Shown here: in pieces, positions 36,003 through 45,563 of the stretch
Layout: each line of letters opens with the position of its first letter
Numbering within the stretch: the first letter of the stretch is position 1
Origin: Sphingobacterium sp. CZ-UAM
Lineage (GTDB): Bacteria > Bacteroidota > Bacteroidia > Sphingobacteriales > Sphingobacteriaceae
Assembly: GCF_002000245.1 (NCBI RefSeq)
Contig: NZ_MTCM01000001.1
Location: 1,674,001 to 1,738,000, forward strand
Reading direction: 5' to 3'
Length of the DNA: 64,000 bases
The notes under the pieces: generated by a model
Seen by the model: the letters and a program-made list of their open reading frames with translations, nothing else
Told to the model about the DNA's origin: nothing
The model's database searches: none
Program-made: the position numbers and the translations under genes

Positions 36003-37703
36003 TTACTCGGCAACACAACGGATGGGATAGGCTTTAAATTTATTGATCAGGTCGTTGTTACCCTCCGTTCTTACAAGGATATCACTGGTCGAGGCACGAA
36101 TATGATAGGTATTGTTCTGCTCGGTATAGCTGGTATGATAGAAGCCATACCGCCCCCTATTGCCAAAAATAACACTCGCTGGAGGAAAATTATAAACACC
36201 TGCACTTATTAATTTTGGTGTGATATCACCTGTGGCTGGCAACGTCATTTTGACGCTTTTGTTCCGTTTGCTGGTCAAGGTCTTACTGTCCGTGTAATTG
36301 GCTGGGAAAGGGAACCAAGGCAAATTGCTCGCGACAGTACCATCCACCAAAAGCTGAGCCTCACGACGTGTCGGGATCCGGAAGCCGCTCGGGCAGGGAT
36401 CATTGGCTGTTTTTACAGGTGCCATTTCCGTACCGCTGTTCCAGGCATTGTCTGGCCGTACGGTCGAAGCATTCCAGTTTGCATTAACGCTTGTCGATAA
36501 CACACTCGCCACAGGATCTTTACCGCCAAATTGATAATAATCCCCGAACGAATTATTGGTTATAACATCTGGATCTGCATTAGTCTGGATAGCCGGTGCC
36601 CCCAGGTTATACCGCATCCAGACCAGGCCATTAATGCGTACGGCTTTCTGTCCGTTATGATCCAGATAGGCATCTTTTGGATTTAGGCGCAGGCTGAGCT
36701 TGTATTTGGCACCCGGCGTAAAATTGAGATTGCTAAAGGCAACCTGATTACTTTGCGTTAACGGGCCAATCACAAAATTGGACAGGTTCAGGGTACCGGT
36801 ATTGGTACTGGCATTCACTAGTGTCGGCGTTGAAGTGACCATGGCTTGGTTCAGCGTCGGAAAGCTGATCGCCGCGGCACCGGGCTGCCCCGAGCTAAGC
36901 GGTATACCATCTGCCAATTGCACGGTTGCCGTCGGAAAATGAGGCGCTAGATTCGCGTCCGCAGCAGTAATGTTGTAGCCGGTCGCTGTCGCATCAATTG
37001 TTGTCGTAATGGAACTGAATTTATGATCCAGTACAATATCAAGCAGATTGACCGTATTGCCTTCCACGAGCATATTGTCCTTCCTGAAATAACTGAAATC
37101 CGCCGTTCCCTGCAAAGCGCTCAGGCTGGAGGTTGCCAGGGTTTTCGCCTGTGCATCAGCAAAGGTAATTGCAGGAAGATCCGTTGGGCTGCCGATCGAG
37201 TAGGCTACAAAAGTATAATTTTGTCCCCCATCGAGTTTCAGCTCGGCCGCACTCGCCTCGCTGCCACGTACGTAATCTCTTTCGGTAACATATTCGCCCG
37301 ATGCTTTGTAGATCACAAGCTTATAACGGATTCCCGGATTGAGGTCCTGTGTTTCAGTGCTGGCCCGCTTGCTGGCTTTCGCGAGGGCTGGCTCTACTGA
37401 AACAGGGCTAAGTTCGGCGACCAGCGTATAGTCCGCATTAAAGCGGGCCTCATCATACTGGGTCAGTTCCTGTTGCATTCCCACACGCTCACCCATCGCG
37501 ACTGCACCCTGTTTTTTGCCGCTGTTTTTGGGGGCACCAAAGCTTTCCCCCAGCAGATTGACCTTGACTGTTGCCGCCCCCCCTAGCCCGATGCGTTCTT
37601 CATCATTCGTCCGGCAGGATCCGGCAGCAAAGAGGATGGAAAAAAGGACTGCGCTGACTTTGACAGTATGGCTCATTTTATACGTGAACATTTTTCTTTT
37701 CAT
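36003..37703 (-). CDS. Fimbrillin-like lipoprotein with FISUMP-type C-terminal domain
   Basis: A 566-residue lipoprotein with lipobox FAAGSC. The N-terminal half has the beta-rich character of Mfa-like fimbrillins (YKLVIYKASGEYV, LDGGQNYTFVAYSIGS). The C-terminal third (from about 370) contains VWMRYNLGAPA, DPCPSGFRIPTRREAQLLV and the end YPIRCVAE, the signature of the Fibrobacter-type major paralogous (FISUMP) domain. It is probably surface-exposed or part of a fimbria. It follows a 61-codon conserved small gene by 76 bp, in the same transcript from the ECF-type promoter 38013-38037. Paralogue of the gene at 59705-61471. Confidence 0.85.
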   Translation of the reverse strand: MKRKMFTYKMSHTVKVSAVLFSILFAAGSCRTNDEERIGLGGAATVKVNLLGESFGAPKNSGKKQGAVAMGERVGMQQELTQYDEARFNADYTLVAELSPVSVEPALAKASKRASTETQDLNPGIRYKLVIYKASGEYVTERDYVRGSEASAAELKLDGGQNYTFVAYSIGSPTDLPAITFADAQAKTLATSSLSALQGTADFSYFRKDNMLVEGNTVNLLDIVLDHKFSSITTTIDATATGYNITAADANLAPHFPTATVQLADGIPLSSGQPGAAAISFPTLNQAMVTSTPTLVNASTNTGTLNLSNFVIGPLTQSNQVAFSNLNFTPGAKYKLSLRLNPKDAYLDHNGQKAVRINGLVWMRYNLGAPAIQTNADPDVITNNSFGDYYQFGGKDPVASVLSTSVNANWNASTVRPDNAWNSGTEMAPVKTANDPCPSGFRIPTRREAQLLVDGTVASNLPWFPFPANYTDSKTLTSKRNKSVKMTLPATGDITPKLISAGVYNFPPASVIFGNRGRYGFYHTSYTEQNNTYHIRASTSDILVRTEGNNDLINKFKAYPIRCVAE

Positions 37704-37779
37704 GTGTTGATTAATTTATTACTTATGATGGCAACAGCTTCCTTCCTGTTGCTGTTGGATGTGAACACCAGAAGACTGA

Positions 37780-37965
37780 TTACCAATCCATTTCACCTGA
37801 TGTGTCGGTACCGTTCTCCCATGAGGAGCTTACCGTACCAGTATTGACTGTCCCCGAACCGGCCGCAATACCCTGCTCCATTTCGATTTCCACCACTTGC
37901 AACTGTGGGGATAAATAAGGATCCTTGATCCGGATTGTAACTTTGTTCTGTTTCATTTTTCTCAT
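37780..37965 (-). CDS. Small conserved EMExGIA-type protein upstream of fimbrillin gene
   Basis: A 61-residue protein. Its core YLSPQLQVVEIEMEQGIAAGSG aligns with the small proteins at 61484-61675 and 59318-59449: a [FY]-x-[AS]-P-x-x-x-V-[DE/V]-x-x-E-M-E pattern followed in two of the three by GIAxxS, then a low-complexity Ser/Thr/Gly/Asn tail ending in DW. There is no signal peptide or membrane helix. The pattern resembles small Bacteroidota proteins encoded next to fimbrillin genes, and the IAAGS stretch is loosely like a double-glycine leader. Function unknown. It is the first gene after promoter copy h. Met4 (37956) is an alternative start. Confidence 0.72.
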   Translation of the reverse strand: MRKMKQNKVTIRIKDPYLSPQLQVVEIEMEQGIAAGSGTVNTGTVSSSWENGTDTSGEMDW

Positions 37966-38012
37966 GTTTTAAGATTGGTTTTTAAATTTTGCTTTATACA
38001 CCTGAAGAGCAA

Positions 38013-38037
38013 GACGGACAATAGGCTGAATTGTCCC
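38013..38037 (-). promoter_or_regulatory. ECF-type promoter, copy h (peptide/fimbrillin unit)
   Basis: Exact minus-strand match: GGGACAA (38037-38031), 13-base spacer, CCGTC (38017-38013) followed by TTG. The T-rich side lies upstream of -35 (38043-38063). The small gene starts at 37965. Confidence 0.78.
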
Positions 38038-38141
38038 GAGAAAAGTGAAGAAAAAAAATAAAATATTACTTTAAAGAAGATTTTGTGTCGATTTTCCGCT
38101 ACGATCCTTTGTTCCTGTTAGGAATTTTATTATTTTACACG

Positions 38142-38149
38142 TAGATTTG
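38142..38149 (+). promoter_or_regulatory. Possible housekeeping (Bacteroidota sigma-ABfr) -7 element
   Basis: TAGATTTG fits the Bacteroidota -7 consensus TAnnTTTG and lies 26 bp before the ATG of sigma 2. No clear TTTG -33 partner is at the expected distance, so this is tentative. Confidence 0.35.
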
Positions 38150-38174
38150 AAAAACTTATTTTTTTGCTAACCTC

Positions 38175-38822
38175 ATGTCAGATTCATTGCATATATTAGC
38201 CGATGAACAGCTCTATACTTTTGTTAAAGAAGGGAACAGAGCAGCCTATACAGAGCTTTACGAACGTTATAAACGTCCGCTATTGGCCTTTGCATTGAAA
38301 AAGGTGAGCGCCGATGAAGCCGAGGATATTGTTCATGACCTCTTCGCCAAATTATGGAGCAATAGGGAAACCATTGAACTCCAAGGGCATTTTGTTGGCT
38401 ATCTGTTTAAGGCCTTACGCAATAAAATCATTGATCATATCGCCCGGTCCATGCAATCGCAGAAATATTTGACCCATTTGGAAACCTTCGCTGAACGTGC
38501 GGCCATCAGTCCGACGGATTTCAAATTGCGGGAAGATCTGTTCTGGAAAGATATTGAAAAAACCCTGGATAAATACAGCCCTCGGGCGCAGACCATTGTC
38601 CGCATGCGGATGGAGGGTTTTAGTAATCAAGAAATCGCCGACGAACTCAACCTCTCCGAAAAGACGATCCGGAACCAACAGTCTTCCATCATCAAATATT
38701 TGCGGTCGAAGTTTCCAAAAGTATTGCTGTTGATGTTCGTTTTTTTTATTTCTTTTGGGACAATTGCGGCTGTCGACCGTCTTATACCTAATATGCTGGC
38801 AAAGAAGTCCAGCAAGATGTAA
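38175..38822 (+). CDS. RNA polymerase ECF sigma factor (FecI-type) with C-terminal hydrophobic helix, sigma 2
   Basis: A 215-residue ECF sigma factor. Region 2 is at about residues 15-90 (YERYKRPLLAFALKKVSADEAEDIVHDLFAKLW), region 4 at about 125-175 (ARTIVRMRM-type helix, GFSNQEIADELNLSEKTIRNQQSSI). Unlike sigma 1 it continues into a strongly hydrophobic segment, VLLLMFVFFISFGTIAAV (about 184-201), and a basic tail, so it could be membrane-associated. It heads the second FecR/SusC/SusD operon. No GGGACAA-N13-CCGTC promoter precedes it; the nearest copy (h) points the other way. Confidence 0.92.
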   Translation: MSDSLHILADEQLYTFVKEGNRAAYTELYERYKRPLLAFALKKVSADEAEDIVHDLFAKLWSNRETIELQGHFVGYLFKALRNKIIDHIARSMQSQKYLTHLETFAERAAISPTDFKLREDLFWKDIEKTLDKYSPRAQTIVRMRMEGFSNQEIADELNLSEKTIRNQQSSIIKYLRSKFPKVLLLMFVFFISFGTIAAVDRLIPNMLAKKSSKM

Positions 38823-38833
38823 CTTGAAGACTC

Positions 38834-39961
38834 ATGAAGATAGAAAAAGACATATTACAGCGGTATTCAGATGGACAATGTTCACCTGAAGAGCAAGCAT
38901 TCGTGGAGGCCTGGTTCAATGAGTATGATAATAACACATTTTCCGAAGCCGAACTCGACCGAAGGGTAAACGCACTGGATAAAAGGATTATGCCCCGGCA
39001 AAATAAGCCACCATTTTTTATTTGGACGGGCATTGCTGCAGCGGCGATTGTCACCCTTGTACTGGGGATCAGTATTTTTCGGCAGTCCAACCTGGGAGAT
39101 GCGGAACTAGAGCAATTTACCGACATCAATGCCATCAAGGCACCTACAGGGGCACATGCATTTTTGGTACTGGAAGATCAGTCGGAATATAACCTGGATC
39201 AATTGCAGCCGGGTGATACATTACGCGCCAAAGCGTACCAGTTGACCCGGGACCAGCATGGTGAACTGCGCTATATCGCGGGGATAGCAACCGCAACTCC
39301 CGTATACCATCGACTGCTGACCAAATCGGGTGGCAATGTGAACCTCCGCCTGGCAGACGGCTCCAAAGTATGGCTCAATGCTTATTCCGAAATCAAATAC
39401 CCTGTTCAGTTCAGCGTCCGCCGCGAGGTTGCGCTACAGGGCGAAGCTTATTTTGAGATCGCCAGCCTGATGCAGGGGACAGCGAAAGTTCCGTTTTTTG
39501 TCCGTGGTGACCAACAGACCATACAGGTGCTGGGAACCAAATTCAACGCTAGCTTCAAGACAGACAGCAAGATCGCCCTGCTTGAAGGTAAAGTGGCCTT
39601 GGCCAACGCTGGATCGGCCCTCGAAAGTAAAATAGAGCCCGTGGCACAGCTACAGATGCAGCCCAATCAGGTGTATGATGGCCATACACTCAGTACAGTG
39701 GACAATATTACAGCCTACATCGATTGGAAAGAGGGTTACTTCAATCTGCAAAACCTGACATTGGGCGAATTAGCGCCAAAATTGACAGATTGGTATGGTG
39801 TTCAGGTGCATGTTTCACCCGATCTGACCACACGGCAATTATCTGGCGAGGTGGACCGCAAGAAAACATTGGTCGAAATTCTTACCCTCATTGCCAAGGT
39901 ATACCCAATTCATTATGAATTAAAGAACAATACAGTATTGATTAGCAGCAGTAAAAAATAA
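38834..39961 (+). CDS. FecR-family anti-sigma factor
   Basis: A 375-residue anti-sigma factor, cognate of sigma 2 by position (11 bp apart). Cytoplasmic region 1-60, transmembrane helix near 60-77 (IWTGIAAAAIVTLVLGISIF), FecR domain about 150-255 (TKSGGNVNLRLADGSKVWLN, LQGEAYFEI, IQVLGTKFNASF, LLEGKVALA) and a C-terminal DUF4974/STN-like domain (GYFNLQNLTLGELAPKLTDW onwards). It should relay transport status of the downstream SusC to sigma 2. Confidence 0.93.
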   Translation: MKIEKDILQRYSDGQCSPEEQAFVEAWFNEYDNNTFSEAELDRRVNALDKRIMPRQNKPPFFIWTGIAAAAIVTLVLGISIFRQSNLGDAELEQFTDINAIKAPTGAHAFLVLEDQSEYNLDQLQPGDTLRAKAYQLTRDQHGELRYIAGIATATPVYHRLLTKSGGNVNLRLADGSKVWLNAYSEIKYPVQFSVRREVALQGEAYFEIASLMQGTAKVPFFVRGDQQTIQVLGTKFNASFKTDSKIALLEGKVALANAGSALESKIEPVAQLQMQPNQVYDGHTLSTVDNITAYIDWKEGYFNLQNLTLGELAPKLTDWYGVQVHVSPDLTTRQLSGEVDRKKTLVEILTLIAKVYPIHYELKNNTVLISSSKK

Positions 39962-39973
39962 GGTGCAATATCC

Positions 39974-42900
39974 ATGAATATCGCATTCGGCAGGTCCATA
40001 GGAAAAAAAAGGCACCGCAGTCATCGACTGCTCCTGACCATTTTTTTCCTGGTCCTGTTCAGTTTGCCCAGTATAGCACAGACCATTAGCTTACGGATGC
40101 AAAACGCACCCATCCAGCGTATCCTGCAGCAGATCAGGAAACAGGTCAAGATCGATTTTATCGGCGATATGCAGCTGCTCCAACAGGCACCGCCGCTGTC
40201 CATTTCTGTGAACCAGGTAGATATTGCGCACGTATTGCTTGAACTGAACAATAAGCAGGATATGCTAGTTTTTTCTTTCTACAACAACACCATTCTCTTT
40301 CAACAAAAAAAAAACAGCCCCAGCAATTCGAAGGTGCCGGGCCCAACAGCAACCGCCGGCTACAGTATATCCGGCCTGGTGACCGACAGTGCAGGCAGGC
40401 CTCTTCAAGGAGCTTCAGTACGGACGATCGCCTCCCCCTACATCGGCACCACAACAAATAGCCATGGTGCCTTTACCCTACACCTGCCTGCTCAGGACAA
40501 TTTTCGGGTCAGCATGCTCGGCTATGAAGCGCAGATAATTTCCCCTGGATCCCAGCAACAATTCCGCATTACGCTTCGGACACAGCATCAACTGATCAGC
40601 GAGGTTAAAGTCAATACAGGTTTCACCGAACGCAGCCTGCAATCCATGACGGGCGCCTCTAGAACCATTGGCCGAAAAGAGCTGGAACAGTTTAACAATA
40701 GCAATATCTTTTCGGTCCTGCAGAGCCTAGATCCGGCTGTTCACCTGGATCCCAATATTTTCTCGGGCTCCAATCCCAATGTTATTCCGGAAATTACCAT
40801 CCGCGGAACCAACAATGTGGGGGAATATGCCGTCAATTCGCCGCTGGTGATCCTGGATGGATTTGAAGTCTCCCTGGAGCGGCTTTACGATATGGATGTC
40901 AACCGGATCCAGAGCATCTCACTGCTAAAGGATGTCAGCTCCACGGTTCTGTACGGTTCTCGCGGCGGCAATGGCGTGATTGTGGTTGAAACGCGGCTAC
41001 CCAAATTGGGGCGCCCCAGTCTCACCTATGATCTGCGCAGCAGTTTGACCGCCGTTGACCTTGCCGACTATCATTTAATGGATGCAAAGGCAAAATTGGC
41101 TTATGAAAAACTTGCTGGATTGTATACGGTCCCCCCGGGGCCCCTGCCTCCGGACAAAGAAAATGAAGAGCAAAGCCGGCTCGATCAGAGCTATACCAGC
41201 CGGCAGGCCGCCGTATTGCGCGGAGTGGATACTTATTGGCTAGCCCAACCAGTCCAGACACCGCTTTCAGGCAACCATAGCTTACGCCTGGAAGGCAGCA
41301 AAAGTCGATTCCGTTACAGCTTGGAAGGCTATTTAAATGAGACTAAAGGTGTCATGAAAGCATCCGGACGTAAACGCGGCGGGGTCTCCCTGGATCTGAT
41401 CTACCGCCTGCCAGGTACATTCTTGCTCCGCAATAAGACCAGTTACCTGTCCACTAAGGCGTCCTACTCGCCTTATGGTTTATTTTCAACCTATCCCAAA
41501 ATGAATCCCTATCAGCCCCTGCGTGACGCTACCGGGGCACTGATTGCGGAGTATCCGGATGAAACCCGCGACAATGTCAAATTCAATCCCTTATACGAAG
41601 CTAGCCTGCCCTACCGTGATGACGAATACAGCAAGACCTTGACCAACAATCTTTTTCTGGAATGGCAATTCGGCCGCTTCTATACCCTGCGCTCCACCCT
41701 CGTGCTGGAGAAAAGCCGAACCTCAGCCTACAACCTAAGCTCGCCCCTGCTCAGCCGTTTCCGCAAACTAACCGCAAACAGTCGTGGAGAATACGTGGAA
41801 GTCGCTGGTCGTGACTTTAATTATTCTACCATAGTCAACCTCAACTATGCCCGGCAGCTGGGAGAGCACCATGCCTTCAGTGGCAATATGATCGGCGAAC
41901 TCAAATCAGCTGATTTCAAACAGCACCTGCATCAATGGGTGGGATTCGCACCCGATGCCAGGGTGAAGGCCATTCAGGATTCGTCCATGCATAGCAATTC
42001 CTACAGTAATATTGTCAACCGTCTGGCGGGCTTGTTATTCACGGGCAGTTATCATTACCGCAAGAAATATATACTTGACCTTTCCTATCGCCTGGATGGC
42101 TCCTCAAAATTTGGCGCCAATACCCGTTACGGTACGTTCTGGAGTGCCGGGATCGGGTATAATATCCATCAGGAAGATTTTTTCCGCTCCGATTTTTTTC
42201 AGGAGCTGCGTTTCTTTGCCAATACAGGGACCAATGGAACGGACGCCTTTCTGGCTAATATGACACTGTCCTCTTATGTGCAATCGCCGCAGAATAGTTA
42301 TTTCAAGGAAATTGGACTGAATTATCACAACGAGGGAAACCCTGACCTCCAATGGCCGCAGATCCGTTCCTGGAGTGCGGGGATAGCCGGAAAATTCTGG
42401 CAGGGACGCGGCAATTTTTCTTTTGCCTTTTACCGCAAGGTCACGGACAAAATGATCTCCCTGATTTCCGTCGCCCCATCCCTCGGCCTGCCCAACAATG
42501 CTTATTTCGAAAATATGGGCAAGGTCCGCAATATCGGTTTTGAATCAGCCATTTCGCTCAAGTTATTTGAAAATCCCAGCAAAAACATGAACGCGTATAT
42601 TACGCTCACTGCCAACCGCAATCGGAGCAAGCTCATTGACATCGCGGATGCCCTGCGGCAGCTCAATGCCACCAACATGGTACTGGACCAGGATGGCACT
42701 TATCAGCAGACGGTTTTCTATGAACAGGGCAAATCCATCAAAAACTTAAAAGGCGTACGTTCGCTGGGCATAGATCCCGCATCCGGAAAGGAAATTTTCC
42801 TGGATCGCAATGGCGCCATCACCGATCAATGGAACAGCAGGGACCTGACTGTGATTGGCAACCTGGAGCCTCAGCTGTTCGGTAACCTGCATACGGTATT

Positions 42901-43318
42901 CAATTATAAAAGTCTAAGCATCCAGGCTTATTTTAGTTACCGCCTGGGTAACGATATCTACAATCGGACGCTGATCGACCGGATAGAAAATAACGATCCA
43001 GGTATGAATACCGATCTGGAGGCGCTGCAAAACCGCTGGCAGAAGCCGGGTGACCTGGCCCGCCTAAAGGACATCAAAAACCAGCAAAAAACATTGTTGT
43101 CCAGCCGTTTTGTACAGACTGAACATAGTCTTGCGCTCTCCACTTGTATGCTTAATTACGATCTGCCCAAACAATGGATCGAAAAATGGAAGCTACAGCG
43201 CCTGCGACTGAACCTTTCGACAAATGATTTGTTTAGAATAAGTACCGTACGGATGGAGCGAGGGCTCGACTATCCCTTTGCCCGTACATTTAATATGGGA
43301 TTAACAGCACAGTTTTAG
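39974..43318 (+). CDS. SusC/RagA-type TonB-dependent outer-membrane transporter
   Basis: A 1114-residue transporter. Signal peptide ends near SIAQ after a basic N terminus; STN domain about residues 37-110 (LRMQNAPIQRILQQIRKQV); carboxypeptidase-regulatory-like domain about 128-190 (ISGLVTDSAGRPLQGASV); TonB box region ISEVKVNTGF; plug with IRGTNNVGEYAVNSPLVILDG and SSTVLYGSRGGNGVIVV; barrel ending FNMGLTAQF. The STN domain again implies FecR signalling. Together with SusD, DUF4843 and PKD-like lipoproteins it forms the common four-gene arrangement of Bacteroidota uptake loci, but no glycoside hydrolase or peptidase is attached, so the ligand is open. Confidence 0.95.
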   Translation: MNIAFGRSIGKKRHRSHRLLLTIFFLVLFSLPSIAQTISLRMQNAPIQRILQQIRKQVKIDFIGDMQLLQQAPPLSISVNQVDIAHVLLELNNKQDMLVFSFYNNTILFQQKKNSPSNSKVPGPTATAGYSISGLVTDSAGRPLQGASVRTIASPYIGTTTNSHGAFTLHLPAQDNFRVSMLGYEAQIISPGSQQQFRITLRTQHQLISEVKVNTGFTERSLQSMTGASRTIGRKELEQFNNSNIFSVLQSLDPAVHLDPNIFSGSNPNVIPEITIRGTNNVGEYAVNSPLVILDGFEVSLERLYDMDVNRIQSISLLKDVSSTVLYGSRGGNGVIVVETRLPKLGRPSLTYDLRSSLTAVDLADYHLMDAKAKLAYEKLAGLYTVPPGPLPPDKENEEQSRLDQSYTSRQAAVLRGVDTYWLAQPVQTPLSGNHSLRLEGSKSRFRYSLEGYLNETKGVMKASGRKRGGVSLDLIYRLPGTFLLRNKTSYLSTKASYSPYGLFSTYPKMNPYQPLRDATGALIAEYPDETRDNVKFNPLYEASLPYRDDEYSKTLTNNLFLEWQFGRFYTLRSTLVLEKSRTSAYNLSSPLLSRFRKLTANSRGEYVEVAGRDFNYSTIVNLNYARQLGEHHAFSGNMIGELKSADFKQHLHQWVGFAPDARVKAIQDSSMHSNSYSNIVNRLAGLLFTGSYHYRKKYILDLSYRLDGSSKFGANTRYGTFWSAGIGYNIHQEDFFRSDFFQELRFFANTGTNGTDAFLANMTLSSYVQSPQNSYFKEIGLNYHNEGNPDLQWPQIRSWSAGIAGKFWQGRGNFSFAFYRKVTDKMISLISVAPSLGLPNNAYFENMGKVRNIGFESAISLKLFENPSKNMNAYITLTANRNRSKLIDIADALRQLNATNMVLDQDGTYQQTVFYEQGKSIKNLKGVRSLGIDPASGKEIFLDRNGAITDQWNSRDLTVIGNLEPQLFGNLHTVFNYKSLSIQAYFSYRLGNDIYNRTLIDRIENNDPGMNTDLEALQNRWQKPGDLARLKDIKNQQKTLLSSRFVQTEHSLALSTCMLNYDLPKQWIEKWKLQRLRLNLSTNDLFRISTVRMERGLDYPFARTFNMGLTAQF

Positions 43319-43328
43319 GAAATAAACC

Positions 43329-44774
43329 ATGAAAAAAATCTCAGTCATACGCCTGTTTTTAATGCTATTCTTGCTGGGCAACAGTTCCTGCAAAAAATGG
43401 CTCGGTGCCCAATCCGACAGTGATCTTTTTGTCAGTCAGGCACTCTCCGAGCGATCCGGCTTTTCCAAAGCCCTTTCCGGAATTTATAGCCAACTGGGCA
43501 ATGCCAGCCTCTATGGGCGCGAGATGGAATTTGGGTTTATGGATGTCCTTACGGGTTATTGGCAGATGAACGTGCAGCACCTATACTATCAGGACTATAA
43601 TTTTAACTATCAGGACAACAATGTACAGCAGCGGATTGCGGCCATCTGGTCCGGCCTATACAAAACAATCCGGCAATGCAATATTATACTGGCCCATATC
43701 GAGGCCATCAAAAATGATCCTTATTACGATCTCATTAAAGGCGAAACCTTAGGATTGCGTGCTTACCTGCACTTGGAACTGCTCAAACTTTTTGGCCCCG
43801 TCATTAGCCAGCATGGGCTGGATACGCCCGCTATTCCCTATTACGATAATGACGACCGCAAGCTTCGGCCTGCGCTGACCTCACGTGCCTGTCTCGCCCG
43901 CATCGAAGCAGACCTTCAGGCAGCCAAAGTATGCTTACAGCAGGATCCCATCATTAGCCTTGGCCGCACAGGAAACGGAAACACCCTCGGTGCGGAATAC
44001 AATACCCTTATTGACCGGCGCGGTATCCATCTCAACTATTACGCTGTGCTGGCTCTACTGGCCCGCAAATCACTGTGGGAACGTAATTTTACTGAAGCCG
44101 GACAACGGGCCAAAGACGCGATCGCGCAGCTGGAGGTCAGTCAGGCCGTTCGCTTTGTCCGCCCTGAGGACTGGCTGCAAAATGGCGAATTGATCGACTT
44201 GCGTTTCAGCCCCGAAAATATCCTGGGCCTGTATATCAATCAAATACAAACCCTTACCCGGGGTTATCTCAGCCAACCCTATACGCTAGATCAGATACTG
44301 GTACCCGAATACAAGCAATTTCTGGACAAGCTCTACACGAGCGGAACGGGTAGTACCGACGATCTGAGATTTCAGCTGTGGCGGATGGATGTGAATATCC
44401 TCAAGTTCAATATAACGCCCGTCGGCGACAACAGCCATGAGGTGCAGCTGATCAACCTGCCCGAATTATACTTTATTGCCGCCGAATCCCAGCTGGACAG
44501 CAACTTGGAGCAAGCGCTCCATTACCTCAATGTGGTCCGTGCCAACCGCCAGCTTCCGGCCATATCCTACAACGACGCACTGAACCGTGCGCAAGTTTCG
44601 GAAATGCTGCTCGATGAGGTGCGGCGGGAATATATTGGCGAAGGCTATCTCTTCAGTTATTACAAACATTTGAATCATCCCATCTATCGTATCTCCGAAT
44701 CTGTGATGCCCAGTGAGCAGGTCTTTGTTTTTCCAAAACCACTGGAAGAATCCATCTTTTATAATCCAAGTTAA
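43329..44774 (+). CDS. SusD/RagB-type surface lipoprotein
   Basis: A 481-residue lipoprotein with lipobox LGNSSC followed by KKWLG. N-terminal SusD-like helices (SGFSKALSGIYSQLGN, GLRAYLHLELLKLFGPVI) and a C-terminal RagB block (INLPELYFIAAESQLDSNLEQAL, LLDEVRREYIGEGYLFSYY) are clear. It is 11 bp after SusC and partners it at the outer membrane. Confidence 0.94.
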   Translation: MKKISVIRLFLMLFLLGNSSCKKWLGAQSDSDLFVSQALSERSGFSKALSGIYSQLGNASLYGREMEFGFMDVLTGYWQMNVQHLYYQDYNFNYQDNNVQQRIAAIWSGLYKTIRQCNIILAHIEAIKNDPYYDLIKGETLGLRAYLHLELLKLFGPVISQHGLDTPAIPYYDNDDRKLRPALTSRACLARIEADLQAAKVCLQQDPIISLGRTGNGNTLGAEYNTLIDRRGIHLNYYAVLALLARKSLWERNFTEAGQRAKDAIAQLEVSQAVRFVRPEDWLQNGELIDLRFSPENILGLYINQIQTLTRGYLSQPYTLDQILVPEYKQFLDKLYTSGTGSTDDLRFQLWRMDVNILKFNITPVGDNSHEVQLINLPELYFIAAESQLDSNLEQALHYLNVVRANRQLPAISYNDALNRAQVSEMLLDEVRREYIGEGYLFSYYKHLNHPIYRISESVMPSEQVFVFPKPLEESIFYNPS

Positions 44775-44785
44775 GCCCGATAAGC

Positions 44786-45553
44786 ATGAACAGAATCCTT
44801 TTTTTTATTGCCTGTTGCCTGTTGCTTCCAGCCTGCTCCAAAAGAAATGGTCTTATTACCTTTGATCCCGCCAATGCTTTTATTGAATTTGACGCACCAC
44901 AGATCAACCTGGGCAATATGACAAACGAACTGGATCGGCTCAGCTTTTCCTTTGCTTTCGAAGCAGATACGCTACGATCCAAGATAGTGGCGGTTCCGAT
45001 CCGGCTCATTGGGCAGCAGGCCGATATCGACCGGCCATTGGAGCTGCTCGTCGGATCAGGCCCTGACGCACTGCCCGATAGCCTTTTCAGGATGGAGCCC
45101 GCCGTTCTGCATGCACGCAGATTTCAGGATACACTTTATATTCATATAAAGCGAGATAATATATTGAAAAACAAACAGTTTTCACTAACTGTAGCCATAC
45201 AGGATAATTCGATTTTAAAGCCGGGTAGCCCCTTGCGTTCACAATTTAAGCTTTTGGTCTATGATCAATTGCCCGAGCCCCCTTGGTGGCGGCAATGGAC
45301 CGGATTTTTTGGTCCTTTCCGAAAGGAAGTTTACCGGCAATGGATGAGGGTCTATTACCCCGGAGCAGATCCTACAGATGCCAACGTGGAAACGGGAAAA
45401 CCCTATTTCAGCTGGTATAATATGCCAAAGGCACCTTTTCCTACGCTGTATCCGCTGACATTTAATTTTATTGACCAGCTCAAAAAATATTTTGAAACGC
45501 ATGCGGTTTATCCCGACAATGACCTCAGTCAGCCTCGGATTTACCTTCCCTAA
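44786..45553 (+). CDS. DUF4843 domain lipoprotein
   Basis: A 255-residue lipoprotein with lipobox LLPAC. The opening SKRNGLITFDPANAFIEFD and the beta-rich middle followed by GPFRKEVYRQWMRVYY and an aromatic C-terminal half match the DUF4843 lipoproteins that sit behind SusD. These are thought to be accessory surface-exposed subunits of SusCD complexes; a ligand role is not established. 12 bp after SusD, 10 bp before the PKD-like gene. Confidence 0.85.
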   Translation: MNRILFFIACCLLLPACSKRNGLITFDPANAFIEFDAPQINLGNMTNELDRLSFSFAFEADTLRSKIVAVPIRLIGQQADIDRPLELLVGSGPDALPDSLFRMEPAVLHARRFQDTLYIHIKRDNILKNKQFSLTVAIQDNSILKPGSPLRSQFKLLVYDQLPEPPWWRQWTGFFGPFRKEVYRQWMRVYYPGADPTDANVETGKPYFSWYNMPKAPFPTLYPLTFNFIDQLKKYFETHAVYPDNDLSQPRIYLP

Positions 45554-45563
45554 TTCGAACGCC

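Noticed and set aside
37213..37230. TTGTCCC inside the fimbrillin-like gene, and similar half-sites in other coding regions
   Set aside because: Half-sites without the spaced partner inside coding sequence are expected by chance.
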